Source: Candidatus Peregrinibacteria bacterium RIFOXYB2_FULL_33_20 (GTDB lineage: Bacteria > Patescibacteriota > Gracilibacteria > UBA1369 > GWF2-33-10). Taken from it: 38,170 bases of DNA. A program made the translations under genes and the position numbers. The stretch is taken from positions 1 to 38,170 of the forward strand of contig MFXK01000027.1 in NCBI GenBank assembly GCA_001788835.1, read 5' to 3'. How positions within the stretch are numbered: position 1 is the stretch's first letter; the number at the start of each line of letters is the position of its first letter. The notes under the pieces are model-generated. The model was given only the letters and a program-made list of their open reading frames with translations, was not told where the DNA came from and did no database searches. This document shows positions 1-11,018 of this stretch, piece by piece.

Positions 1-189
1 TTTGATACTGCAATATCAGGAATTGAAAAAGAGAAACAAATTAAACATTTATATTATTTGTTTTAACTAATCCTCCATATAAAATATAAAAAACACTATC
101 GATGTTACTCCTCTACTGGATTCCTGCCTTCGCAGGAATGACGGTTGACGATAAATTAAAATTTCTTCAAACCATTTTCCGCTTGATCC
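1..189. repeat. Left copy of the terminal inverted repeat
   Basis: The first 189 bases reappear in reverse complement at 37920-38139. The outer ~100 bases match almost perfectly, apart from a short TT/GC difference near 61-63. A variable centre follows, and then a near-identical inner block ending GCTTGATCC at 181-189. The left copy has a short centre with a hairpin (ATTCCTG, loop, CAGGAAT, about 120-139); the right copy has a longer, different centre. No reading frame is evident. The inner end shares GGATCA and GTTTGAAGAAA with the MITE-like elements at 13625 and 36058. Confidence 0.85.
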
Positions 190-227
190 GTTAATTAATA
201 CTTCGGTTTTAGAGCAAGATCACATTT

Positions 228-256
228 TTGATTTATAGTGATTTTTTTGCTATAAT
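228..256 (+). promoter_or_regulatory. Sigma70-type promoter of the 276-1073 gene
   Basis: A -35 TTGATT at 228-233 and a perfect -10 TATAAT at 251-256 are separated by 17 bases. The predicted transcript start, near 263, leaves only about a dozen bases before the ATG at 276, and no Shine-Dalgarno sequence is present. Confidence 0.7.
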
Positions 257-275
257 TAATTAATAATTTAAATCT

Positions 276-1073
276 ATGGTTAAAAGAATAATTGATAGAG
301 GAGAAGACAAAGAATTCGGACAAGATGATGTTGATAAGGTAGCTGCAATATTAATCAGTGCCGCAAAAATTGGTATAAGACCAAATGCAGAAGCACTTGC
401 AGAGTTAAGGCTGGTTTTGAGTGTTGTTGAGGGTGCTAAATCAGTAGATGGAGAAAATAACGCGGAAATTGGATTAACAGGGGTTAGAAATGGAAGGAAA
501 GAAATAGAAGGAGTGATTGGTTTAAAAAAAATGGCCATTAATGAATATGAAGGGACTGATGATCAGGATGATGCTTTTGTTGGTGAGGAATTAGTAAGGC
601 TCATCGAAGAACAAAGGATTTTGGAAGAGCAAATAAAATTAGAAATCGATACTTATATGAATGAGCCAGTTAAATCAAGACTGAGTCCTAATCATCTGAA
701 CTCTGCTTCCAATAGTTTAATTGCTTTAAAATTAATGCTGGGGAAAGTTGAGATGGCTTCAATAGAAATTCTTCAAAAAATAGTGCATATAATAAATGAT
801 GCTAAATTTGATGATACAGGTAATATAACAGGGCTAAATCAGATATTACAACTAACAAGAACTATGCCTGAAATGAGGCAAATGAGGCAAGCAATAGCTC
901 AAAGGCTTTTGGCATTAAAACGAAATGAAAATAAAAGTGTATATGATGATGTTTATATGAGATTGGATTATTATGCTAGGGATCAAGGGTTAACAACGTT
1001 TAATCGAGAAAAGAATATTAAAGCGAGGCTTAGACAAATTATAAACAATCCTCAAATAGATAATATTGGATGA
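276..1073 (+). CDS. Hypothetical soluble helical protein (265 aa)
   Basis: I do not recognise this protein. It is charged and mostly helical by composition, with no signal peptide or membrane segment, so it is probably cytosolic. Residues around 105-125 are very acidic and glutamate-rich. The C-terminal ~70 residues are basic and contain a Met/Arg/Gln-rich stretch (PEMRQMRQAIAQRL). The ATG at 276 is chosen because a strong promoter (TTGATT-17-TATAAT) lies 20 bases upstream. There is no Shine-Dalgarno sequence, as for several genes in this window. It is the first gene inside the left inverted repeat and is followed by another unknown gene that has its own promoter, so the two are probably transcribed separately. 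Confidence 0.7.
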   Translation: MVKRIIDRGEDKEFGQDDVDKVAAILISAAKIGIRPNAEALAELRLVLSVVEGAKSVDGENNAEIGLTGVRNGRKEIEGVIGLKKMAINEYEGTDDQDDAFVGEELVRLIEEQRILEEQIKLEIDTYMNEPVKSRLSPNHLNSASNSLIALKLMLGKVEMASIEILQKIVHIINDAKFDDTGNITGLNQILQLTRTMPEMRQMRQAIAQRLLALKRNENKSVYDDVYMRLDYYARDQGLTTFNREKNIKARLRQIINNPQIDNIG

Positions 1074-1106
1074 TAATTTGGCGTTATTGGCGAGTTTTTA
1101 TTTGGC

Positions 1107-1135
1107 TTGACTTTTCTTTGATTACGTTTGATAAT
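1107..1135 (+). promoter_or_regulatory. Sigma70-type promoter of the 1167-1682 gene
   Basis: TTGACT at 1107-1112 and GATAAT at 1130-1135 are separated by 17 bases. The predicted start near 1142 gives a leader of about 25 bases before the ATG at 1167, with no clear ribosome binding site. Confidence 0.65.
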
Positions 1136-1166
1136 GGTAATCTGAGTTTTTAATATTTTTACCTAT

Positions 1167-1682
1167 ATGAACGAGAAGGCAAGTTTTTACGAAATAATAC
1201 CTTATTATGACCCTGAGACATTGGTAAAATTGTTAGGGGCTGGGCAGGAAGAGGTTTACCAGGGAGCAGATAGGAATTTAATTGATTTTATTAGATTAAT
1301 TATAAAAGGGGTATTGTTTCCAGAATTTTTAAGCACTTATGCCCCATTGATCAGTGACAGAAATGATAGGAGATTGATGTGGCAAGCTTTTCAGGCCGGT
1401 GATCATCCAAAACAGTCTGCCTTTGAAATGGCAATAATTAATAAACTTAAGGAGATTGAAGGCTTCGTTGAATTAATAGGGTTATATGTTGTGCAGCCTT
1501 ATCTTGATAAGTTAGCTGTAGAAGATTTTGAAGATGTAGACACAGATGATGATGGCATTTCGCAAAAGGATATGGAACAAAGGTTTCATGAGGTTTGGCA
1601 AAATGTAGCAGAATTACATGAGGAGATATGTATCTATATCAGTGAAGTATTTCCTGGGGCTATTGAGTATTGTCAGACATGA
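1167..1682 (+). CDS. Hypothetical protein with an acidic DxDxDG loop (171 aa)
   Basis: I do not recognise the family. The protein is acidic and helical with no signal peptide or transmembrane segment. Residues 125-130 (DTDDDG), within a longer acidic run, resemble the calcium-binding loop of EF-hand or thrombospondin type-3 repeats. The loop occurs only once, and the usual position-12 glutamate is shifted by one, so calcium binding is only a possibility. The flanking segments at about 85-120 and 133-165 are predicted helical. The gene has its own promoter (1107-1135) and ends 11 bases from the convergent 3' end of the 1694-5077 gene, with no hairpin terminator between them. Confidence 0.7.
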   Translation: MNEKASFYEIIPYYDPETLVKLLGAGQEEVYQGADRNLIDFIRLIIKGVLFPEFLSTYAPLISDRNDRRLMWQAFQAGDHPKQSAFEMAIINKLKEIEGFVELIGLYVVQPYLDKLAVEDFEDVDTDDDGISQKDMEQRFHEVWQNVAELHEEICIYISEVFPGAIEYCQT

Positions 1683-1693
1683 AATGAGATGAT

Positions 1694-4600
1694 TTATAGG
1701 AGTGCCTTGAGTTTATTCATTGAAAGGAACTCTGGCAGATTAATATTAAAAACTTTACTGATTTCTTTAGTGAAGTTTTGGTATGGCAGGCGATATTTTT
1801 GTTTATCATCTAATTTCTCAGCGAGAGTATTTAATGGAATGAATAATTGTACTAAAAAGCTGGCATGATTTGCTCCAATGGCATCTTTTAAATTTTTGGC
1901 GGGATCGGTTAAATCAACATTAGCAGAAACAGCTTTTATTAATATGTATCTGACAACGTCAATAGGAATTGGTCTTAATTTGTTATAATCTTCGCCATCA
2001 ATTATTCCTTTTTCCGCAAAAAGCCTTAATTGGGCAATTTTAAAATCATATAAAACATTAAGCTTGTTTTCAGAAATATCGGCTAAACCATTGATAAATT
2101 GATCAGCATTAAATTTGTCATGAATATCAGTAAGTTTGGGGTTTTTTGGAGTATCGCCAATTAAGGCAATTTCGGCTTTGGTCTTGGCTGTTTTTTCCGC
2201 TTCATCCTTAGTTTCAGTTTCATTTGCTTTTGACTGCCTTTCATATAAATATGAGCGGGACTGGAATAAATCTGCTAATGTTTGTTTTGTTAATTCTTCA
2301 GGTGCTGGCTGATTATCTTTAAATTTTATCTTAAAATCTTCACTAATTAACTTTAATATTGGGAATAAAATCTGCGTAACGCCATTGTTTTTCCCTAATA
2401 CCATTTCAATATTTTGATCATTGACTGGCATTTGATAAGCATTTACAAAATCTTTGGCTGGGACAAGGCATAATATCTTGGCCATGGCCGGTGTTAAATC
2501 TATTGTTTGTGGTGGATTTAAATTGGTTAAAGATAAAGTATTTCCCTGCAAATATTTGCTAACATCATTTATTAATTGAACTTGGTCTTGATTTTCATAT
2601 TCCTCGAAATCAATGAAGCTGTCATGGCTGGCGTCAGTAAACGCTTCATTCAAATTATCATTTTCTGTGGGAGTCTTGACGGCTAAGCTGTCCATGAAAT
2701 CAACCACTGAGAAACTGTATTCAGGATAGTATAGGTTAATTTGGTTTAAATATGTTTGTTGCAAAGCATTTAAATATTCATGATTAGAAAGATTTGCAGA
2801 TGAAAATCCTACTGCAATCAAATGTTTTTTGAATGCTTTTGAATCAATACTGTGATGGTAGTTCATGATTTCGTGCATCTCATTTTGATCTCCCAAAAAA
2901 TCAGATATTTTTAAATTTGCTGGTAATGTTTCAGGCTTTACCTGATCATCAAAACTAAGAGTGGAAAGATTCTGTCCTAAATTTTTCTCTCTTTCTTTTT
3001 GAGCTTTTTCTGATAGCATTAATTTGCTGTTGGTGTTAATCAATAATGATAGAAATAAATTTTCCAGAATTTCGTCTTTTGGATATTTTTTGATAGAGGG
3101 ATTTATGTTTGCAAATTGATTTCTGATATCTTTGAAATGTTTACCTAAAATCCTTTTATTGAGCATGTCTTTAGTTAATTTGTTTTTATTAGGATCATTT
3201 AGGAAAGCTTGATATTGACTAGGACTATTGAAAAATTGTTTAGGATCGCGTTTTTTGCCACCAGTGAATTCAGCGACCGTGATTTGAGAACTAAATATTT
3301 CGTAAGCCCAGGGCTGAATATCATCGCATAAGCAATATTTGGCTCGGGCATAGTTTTTTCTATCTTTGATAGATACTCGGTCTGGTTGGCTATAAGCAAC
3401 CATTTCGTCAATTGTGCCTCGGGAGATTCTTGATTTGAAATCACCCCAAATCAGCATGACATCATTTAAAGCCTTGAAAAATAATTCATAGCGAGATGGC
3501 GGATATTTAGAAAAATTATATTTTTTATTGCTGCTAGCTAGGGCGATTAATTCTTCCGTTGCTCTTTTTTCCTCGCCAGTTTTAGGATCGACATCAATGA
3601 GGTCACCTGGCTGTTTATTGTTGTCTTTGACAGGCGGATTTTCAACTTTAGTTAAATTTCCAGTGGCATTATAATATTTGGCTTCGATAATATGATTGGC
3701 TGAATCTTTTTTGTATATAGCAACTTGTTGAGGTTTGTTGTTGTTATTTGGATCAGGATTTTTGGAAACAAGGAGATATTTTTCAGTCTTACCATTTTGA
3801 TCGATAGTTATTTCTTGAGTTTTGACAGGCTGATTGATCGGAGTAAAAGGATCATTAGTAGTGTTTATTGTTGGGAAATTTTGCTGAAATGTTTCTTGAG
3901 AGGGGACAGGGTCTAAAATAGCGGCGACTTCAGATTCAATTAAATTTTTAGAAATATCATATGTAGAGCAAGGTCTGCCATTATCATCAAGTTCGACCAG
4001 TCTGAGCATGTCTTTACCTCTATGACCTTCATATTCGTAAGCTTCAAAAGTTTTAATTTGAGAGTTTTTTGAAAGTTGAATGCCGATTATTTTTTCCCCA
4101 TTTTTTTTGGTTTTTATTCCTTCTCTTAATGCGGTCCATTCATTGGAATTTGTTGCTTTTGGTGTTTGAGAAGTTGTTTCTGGTGAAGCCACTGGAGCAG
4201 ATGGCGTTGTTGGGGATTGAGCTGTAAAAGTTTGATAGGCTTTTGCTATAGATAATGATTGGGAAGGTTCGGAAGATCCAGCGGGAGAGACGGGGGCTGA
4301 ATTTGTTGTTATAGGAGAAAATGTGGGTGCGGGGGGTTGTATTGGAGACATAGTCATGGCAGTTGGCTGAGATTGTTCTGATTTTAGTTTGACTTGGACA
4401 CCCTTGACGCTGATTTGAGAAATATTAACTAAAGAAATTGATGGACGTCCGATTTTTGTCTGAAAATATTCTTGCAAGTCAGGAGTTAAATTTTGACCAG
4501 CTAAGGCTTCCAATTGTGGATTTATAAATCTAGCAAGCATTCCTTCGTTAGTGATAGATCGTAATATTAAATCGCCATTGGCATCAATGTACAAAAAAGC

Positions 4601-5077
4601 TTCCATGGGCAGATTGGGAATCATTCTGTGGTTTACATTCGCAGTAAAGTTGATTTTGATTTGATTGCCAATAAAACTGATTTGTAAATTTTCTATTGTT
4701 GTACTGCTTAAATCAATTGTCTGTTCCCCAATAAGTGGGAGTTCAAATTTAATTTCTTGCCCTTTTAAATATTCTTTTACTAATTTAGGTAAAGCCTGGC
4801 CTAAAATATCTGTTACCTGTTCTGGAGTAATTTCTGCATTTGCTTCACCTGAGTTACTTAAAGCTGTTTGGATCTCTGTAATTAAGGCTTTTTCATCTGC
4901 AGCTTGAATTGTTTTATCTGTTGAACGTTCTAGTTCTGTGGGCTCTGACGGTGGTATCTCTTGTGCTGGTGGAGCTTCTGTTGGTTGAATCTCTTCAAAC
5001 ACAAAACGGCATTCCCCTGCAAATATTTTTTTGGCAATTAAGTTTTGAAACTGATGATTTAGTATTTTTTTGAACAC
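1694..5077 (-). CDS. Large multidomain hypothetical protein (1127 aa)
   Basis: I cannot assign this protein to a family. It has four visible zones. Residues ~30-60 are a Pro/Glu-rich stretch. Residues ~100-230 are probably beta-rich (alternating hydrophobic and polar, with Asn and Thr). Residues ~235-320 are a Ser/Thr/Pro/Gln-rich low-complexity linker. The long remainder is mixed and mainly helical, with a charged Lys/Glu/Thr segment near 940-960. There is no convincing signal peptide or transmembrane helix, although the first 25 residues are weakly amphipathic and basic. It is the last gene of the minus-strand cluster 8046-1694, 51 bases after the VanY-domain gene. Co-transcription with a peptidoglycan peptidase hints at a cell-surface or wall-related role, which is inference only. 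Confidence 0.75.
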   Translation of the reverse strand: MFKKILNHQFQNLIAKKIFAGECRFVFEEIQPTEAPPAQEIPPSEPTELERSTDKTIQAADEKALITEIQTALSNSGEANAEITPEQVTDILGQALPKLVKEYLKGQEIKFELPLIGEQTIDLSSTTIENLQISFIGNQIKINFTANVNHRMIPNLPMEAFLYIDANGDLILRSITNEGMLARFINPQLEALAGQNLTPDLQEYFQTKIGRPSISLVNISQISVKGVQVKLKSEQSQPTAMTMSPIQPPAPTFSPITTNSAPVSPAGSSEPSQSLSIAKAYQTFTAQSPTTPSAPVASPETTSQTPKATNSNEWTALREGIKTKKNGEKIIGIQLSKNSQIKTFEAYEYEGHRGKDMLRLVELDDNGRPCSTYDISKNLIESEVAAILDPVPSQETFQQNFPTINTTNDPFTPINQPVKTQEITIDQNGKTEKYLLVSKNPDPNNNNKPQQVAIYKKDSANHIIEAKYYNATGNLTKVENPPVKDNNKQPGDLIDVDPKTGEEKRATEELIALASSNKKYNFSKYPPSRYELFFKALNDVMLIWGDFKSRISRGTIDEMVAYSQPDRVSIKDRKNYARAKYCLCDDIQPWAYEIFSSQITVAEFTGGKKRDPKQFFNSPSQYQAFLNDPNKNKLTKDMLNKRILGKHFKDIRNQFANINPSIKKYPKDEILENLFLSLLINTNSKLMLSEKAQKEREKNLGQNLSTLSFDDQVKPETLPANLKISDFLGDQNEMHEIMNYHHSIDSKAFKKHLIAVGFSSANLSNHEYLNALQQTYLNQINLYYPEYSFSVVDFMDSLAVKTPTENDNLNEAFTDASHDSFIDFEEYENQDQVQLINDVSKYLQGNTLSLTNLNPPQTIDLTPAMAKILCLVPAKDFVNAYQMPVNDQNIEMVLGKNNGVTQILFPILKLISEDFKIKFKDNQPAPEELTKQTLADLFQSRSYLYERQSKANETETKDEAEKTAKTKAEIALIGDTPKNPKLTDIHDKFNADQFINGLADISENKLNVLYDFKIAQLRLFAEKGIIDGEDYNKLRPIPIDVVRYILIKAVSANVDLTDPAKNLKDAIGANHASFLVQLFIPLNTLAEKLDDKQKYRLPYQNFTKEISKVFNINLPEFLSMNKLKALL

Positions 5078-5128
5078 GGTGTTTTTTATAAAATAAAGAT
5101 TTTTGTAATACGACGTATGACAGTGGTA

Positions 5129-7489
5129 TTAAGCTGTGGCCTGATCATGATTCTGTTTTTCCAGAATGCATAGCATTTCATTGATAGGATTGCTTTCGCC
5201 AATGGAGAAATGCCATGGCTCGTTGCGAATATTGGCTTGAAATCCGTATTTTAACAAACAAATTTTCGCTAATTCGTAATTTTCACCTAATCCTGCGTGA
5301 TTGATATCCAAGGCTTGGCCGATTTCGTGGAAGGAATGTCCAGTTGGAGCTGCCAGGCTAGGATTCATTTTACTTTGTTGTTCATTGGTCCTAAAACTTG
5401 AGTTAACGATAATATGTTTTCCAGTTTGTTTGAAAAAATCATTATCAGCTAATTGTAAAGCTAGTAAAACAGATTTTTTGGCTATGACTTTTACCCCACC
5501 GATTTCTTTTGTTTCGATTGGTTCTTTGAGAATTCTTGATTTATCGATGTTGGTAAAATTTGCACCGGTCCATTCTGGATCTTGCAGATCGTCAATTTCT
5601 GAAATTTTTGAAGTATCAATTGTGAAAATTGAACCATTCACCATGGCATTTACATCTTCACCAATGAATATTTTTTTACCATTTTTTAATTGATGGGCGC
5701 CACCTTGGATCTTGTCATGCACTAAAGTAGTAAAATCATTTTGAGATAATGAATTGTCAGCGATTAAGGTCAAAACATCAGCTTTTTTGGCACCTATTGT
5801 CTTTTTTCCCAGCAATTCCAGGTATCCAATATAAGCAATTAAGTCTTTGTCTTCGGCATTTAAACAAGTTTCGTTTGGCAAATTTCCGCCAAAAGTTTTT
5901 TCATAATTTTTCATACCCAAGTCAAGACATTGTTGGTATTTGGATTCAGTGCTACCTGTATCATCGCCATCATCATGTAACTGGAAAATGGTTTTACTCC
6001 AGCCACCAGCAGGATCATGGTTGGCAATGCCAAACCTTAAATTACCCTCGTGGCTGCCAATCGCAATAACAGTTTTGCAAATTCTACCGTTGGCATGATG
6101 ATCTTCATCCAACCTGATTAATAATTCCGCACCGTAGGAATTACCGAATATACTTCTGGTGACAGCATAAGTTTCTTGAGAACTTAGAGCTGATAATGTT
6201 TTTCGTTTAATACCTCGTAAAATGGCTAAATCATTTTCATTGCTAGCTTGCTTAATGGCTAAGGTTGATGGTTGTAATTCCCCAGCTCTATCTAAGTTAA
6301 ATCTATCAGTCCTTTTGCCTTTATTCTGGAAATTTTTTTTAAATTGTTTTATGGTATTAGTAATTTGTTTTGTGGCGGTGTCTTGGTTTTTAATTAAATG
6401 TTTTTGCCTATCCGCCATCCCATCATATCGTTTTAATATTTTTGCTTGAACATTTGGGGCTGATTGGCAGTTAGAAAGGAAATAAATGGCAAAAATTGGA
6501 TTAATATAACCACTCTCTTTTTCAAAAGCATCAAGAGTTTTCTGTCCTTCTGGAAGGCTAATTCCATAATTTTCAAGAAGTTTATGGTCCCAACCTTCTA
6601 TGTGTTCAAATTTGTCCTGGATAATTTGAATTTTTCGAATTAACAGATAAAGTCTGGCTTCGAAACCAATTTTTTCTTGATTATCAATTAATCCGGCGAA
6701 AGGCTGAGTTGGATCTTTGGTGTTTTCAATATAAAGTGAAAGTAAGAAATGCGGATCAATATTATTTAAATAGGCGGTTTCAAAAAGTTTGGTAATGAGT
6801 TTTTCTTGAGCTGATTTTTCGCCTGCCATTTCTGTGTCCAAGTCGGGCTGTATTGTGATGTCTTTGAGTGTGGTGCGACTCCTGGAGTCTGGCTTTTTAA
6901 GATTTTGCATTAATTGGGTGGCTGAATTTTGAGCTTTATTTTTGAGGCCTTGGATTCGAGCTGTAATGCTGGGTTCTTCTTTCTCAAAAATTATTTTATA
7001 TCCACTTAATATTTTTATATATCCATGTTCGTCGAAAAAAGAACCAGTGATTCCTTGTCTGAAACCTTTTCTGGTGCGACCCGTTTTGTCAATGACGGTG
7101 ACTTCTCTGACATCAGGTTGAAGAGTGCATAAGCCAATTTTTTTTTCAGCAAACTTATTTCCGGCAAAATCTACTTCATATACCTTTCTATTATCAACAG
7201 TATTTATTTCGGTGGCATAAACATCGAACAGTAATCCTGGCTGTAGATTGTTTAATTTAAGAAGCAAGTCAGGAGGAAGATTACCTTTGATAGCTTCTTT
7301 ATTTTCTAAAACAGTTTTTATCAAAAGTTGTTTTTGTTCCGTTGAAGTTAAGCGTTGATAAGTGTCCCGTTCTAGCTGATCAAGTTTTTCTTCTACGCCA
7401 AGAACCTGCTGTAAAGCCTCTCTAATGTTATCCTGAGATGGTTCTTTATTGTCATTTTTTGGTTCTTGTAGTTGTTCTGTGGGAGCCAT
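5129..7489 (-). CDS. Large protein with C-terminal VanY/M15B D-Ala-D-Ala carboxypeptidase domain
   Basis: The last ~95 residues of this 786-residue protein form a recognisable M15B (VanY-type) zinc peptidase core. It has the SxHxxGxAxD motif at 719-728 (zinc ligands H721 and D728), the catalytic glutamate and third zinc ligand in EPWHF (E757, H760), and an upstream SSFRT strand near 697-701. M15B enzymes trim the terminal D-Ala from peptidoglycan stem peptides or cut cross-links. The ~600 residues before it are not recognised. An N-terminal ~150-residue part includes a beta-rich segment with GSFFDEHGYIKI. The middle is helical and low in recognisable motifs. No signal peptide is evident, so how it would reach the wall is unclear. 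It is the middle gene of a three-gene minus-strand cluster. Confidence 0.8.
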   Translation of the reverse strand: MAPTEQLQEPKNDNKEPSQDNIREALQQVLGVEEKLDQLERDTYQRLTSTEQKQLLIKTVLENKEAIKGNLPPDLLLKLNNLQPGLLFDVYATEINTVDNRKVYEVDFAGNKFAEKKIGLCTLQPDVREVTVIDKTGRTRKGFRQGITGSFFDEHGYIKILSGYKIIFEKEEPSITARIQGLKNKAQNSATQLMQNLKKPDSRSRTTLKDITIQPDLDTEMAGEKSAQEKLITKLFETAYLNNIDPHFLLSLYIENTKDPTQPFAGLIDNQEKIGFEARLYLLIRKIQIIQDKFEHIEGWDHKLLENYGISLPEGQKTLDAFEKESGYINPIFAIYFLSNCQSAPNVQAKILKRYDGMADRQKHLIKNQDTATKQITNTIKQFKKNFQNKGKRTDRFNLDRAGELQPSTLAIKQASNENDLAILRGIKRKTLSALSSQETYAVTRSIFGNSYGAELLIRLDEDHHANGRICKTVIAIGSHEGNLRFGIANHDPAGGWSKTIFQLHDDGDDTGSTESKYQQCLDLGMKNYEKTFGGNLPNETCLNAEDKDLIAYIGYLELLGKKTIGAKKADVLTLIADNSLSQNDFTTLVHDKIQGGAHQLKNGKKIFIGEDVNAMVNGSIFTIDTSKISEIDDLQDPEWTGANFTNIDKSRILKEPIETKEIGGVKVIAKKSVLLALQLADNDFFKQTGKHIIVNSSFRTNEQQSKMNPSLAAPTGHSFHEIGQALDINHAGLGENYELAKICLLKYGFQANIRNEPWHFSIGESNPINEMLCILEKQNHDQATA

Positions 7490-7557
7490 AGGGAAAGTGT
7501 GAAAAGGGGAGGTTTTGCGATATGCGATTTATGCACAATGCAAGTCGAATATCATTT

Positions 7558-8046
7558 CTATATTACATAAACATTGCCGCATTCTTGTTCAACCCTTGAT
7601 TCAATTTGTCTTAATTCGGTAATCAAGTGTTTCATCTGGTAAGTCATAGAGGAATCTGATTTCCATAAATTATGGATTTCTCGTAAGCGGAACATGATGA
7701 CTTGGGTGTTCATATCCACTTTTACAGTTTGCTGAGGATTGAGTTTTTCATAAATTTCTAAATTTAATAAAGTATTTTGATTCATGAGATTGATTTTTTT
7801 GCTTTCAACCATTTTCATGATAATTCCCAAATATTGCTGGTCAGTCAGATCTCCTCCGTCTGGATCAAGAGGCGGAGTATTCATTTTTTGCTGTAAATTA
7901 TCACTTATGGGAGCGTCATTGGTAGCTTCATCATATAAATCATGAAGCGGGGTATAAGTTTTATCATAGACTCTGATTTGATCTGAATTTAAATTCTGCA
8001 AATTATTTTGTCTGATTTGTGAATTTTGAATTTGTTGAGGAAGCAT
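7558..8046 (-). CDS. Hypothetical small protein, first gene of the M15 cluster (162 aa)
   Basis: The family is not recognised. The N-terminus is rich in Gln and Asn. Residues ~55-70 form a Pro/Asp/Gly turn (PPLDPDGGDL), and the rest is predicted helical with Met, Leu and charged residues. There is no signal peptide or membrane helix. It is the promoter-proximal gene of the minus-strand cluster, 68 bases before the VanY-domain gene, and the same order suggests a shared transcript. A partner or adaptor role for the two large proteins downstream is plausible but unsupported by any motif. Confidence 0.65.
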   Translation of the reverse strand: MLPQQIQNSQIRQNNLQNLNSDQIRVYDKTYTPLHDLYDEATNDAPISDNLQQKMNTPPLDPDGGDLTDQQYLGIIMKMVESKKINLMNQNTLLNLEIYEKLNPQQTVKVDMNTQVIMFRLREIHNLWKSDSSMTYQMKHLITELRQIESRVEQECGNVYVI

Positions 8047-8077
8047 GAGTGAAAGAACATGGAATGTAGGATGTAAA

Positions 8078-8097
8078 ATTCTTGTTTTTACAAGAAT
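8078..8097. repeat. Degenerate copy of the ATTCCTG/CAGGAAT hairpin repeat
   Basis: ATTCTTG at 8078-8084 pairs with CAAGAAT at 8091-8097, followed by GACA. This is the same design as the hairpins at about 120-139 and 16672-16691. It lies between divergent genes, so it is not a terminator for either. Confidence 0.45.
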
Positions 8098-8239
8098 GAC
8101 AGCAATAATCCTAATATTTTAGCACAAAAAAGAGCTTTTAGCTTTTGGCTTTTGGTTTTTAGGGTAAATTAAAATAGATTTTTTTGGGAAACATGGTCTG
8201 ACCATACAATGTGTGTTTTAATCTTTTTTTAAAAAAAAC

Positions 8240-8267
8240 TTGCAGGTTTTTAAAAATGTATTATATT
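8240..8267 (+). promoter_or_regulatory. Promoter of the 8291-8800 gene
   Basis: TTGCAG at 8240-8245 and TATATT at 8262-8267 are separated by 16 bases. The predicted leader is about 17 bases, ending in an A/T-rich run with no Shine-Dalgarno sequence before the ATG at 8291. Confidence 0.55.
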
Positions 8268-8290
8268 AACTGCTCTTCGTTTTTTAAAAA

Positions 8291-8800
8291 ATGCCTGTTA
8301 GATCCGAAATAAATAGTGTGACTTATGGTGTAGATTTTTCTAGAGTAGCTACTCAAAGGAATTTTGATGAATTATTTGCTGCGAGTGCTGAAGCGATTAA
8401 TAGATATTTGTTTGGTATAGATTTGAAAGATACAAGAGATCCTACTTTTGAAACATATTTGCATCATGGTGTGGAAAGAATTAGATGTGAGATTTCCATT
8501 GTTTTACAAGATTTTTTATTTAAAGGAGATTTAAATAGTAGAAAGATACCTATTGGATTAGAAAGAGCGTTAAACGATTATTATAGGGCTAATGGTTTTA
8601 GTAAAATGGAAATATTTTCAAGTAAATTTGATGGCGATTCTAGAAGTGTTATTTTTAGAATTCGATTGGTTGGTAGTATTGATGAAATTAGAGATAACAT
8701 AGGAAAAGTAATACCTTTCCATTTTAAATATGCAGGATGGAAAACACAGGCTAGCACTGTTAATCCTAATATTTTAGAAATTTCAGATTATAAGAAATAG
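8291..8800 (+). CDS. Hypothetical protein (169 aa)
   Basis: I do not recognise this protein. It is soluble by composition: a helical N-terminal two thirds, then a stretch of alternating hydrophobic residues (about 108-130) that looks like beta strands, followed by a short helix and a final strand. There is no signal peptide, membrane segment or catalytic motif. It has its own promoter and precedes ligA by 100 bases, with an A/T-rich gap and no visible terminator. Read-through into ligA is therefore possible. Confidence 0.65.
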   Translation: MPVRSEINSVTYGVDFSRVATQRNFDELFAASAEAINRYLFGIDLKDTRDPTFETYLHHGVERIRCEISIVLQDFLFKGDLNSRKIPIGLERALNDYYRANGFSKMEIFSSKFDGDSRSVIFRIRLVGSIDEIRDNIGKVIPFHFKYAGWKTQASTVNPNILEISDYKK

Positions 8801-8855
8801 ATTATCTTTATTTGATATTTTTTTTCTCTTGTTTAGAATAATACTTGAGATTTAA

Positions 8856-11012
<2,157 letters not shown>

Positions 11013-11018
11013 AATTTT

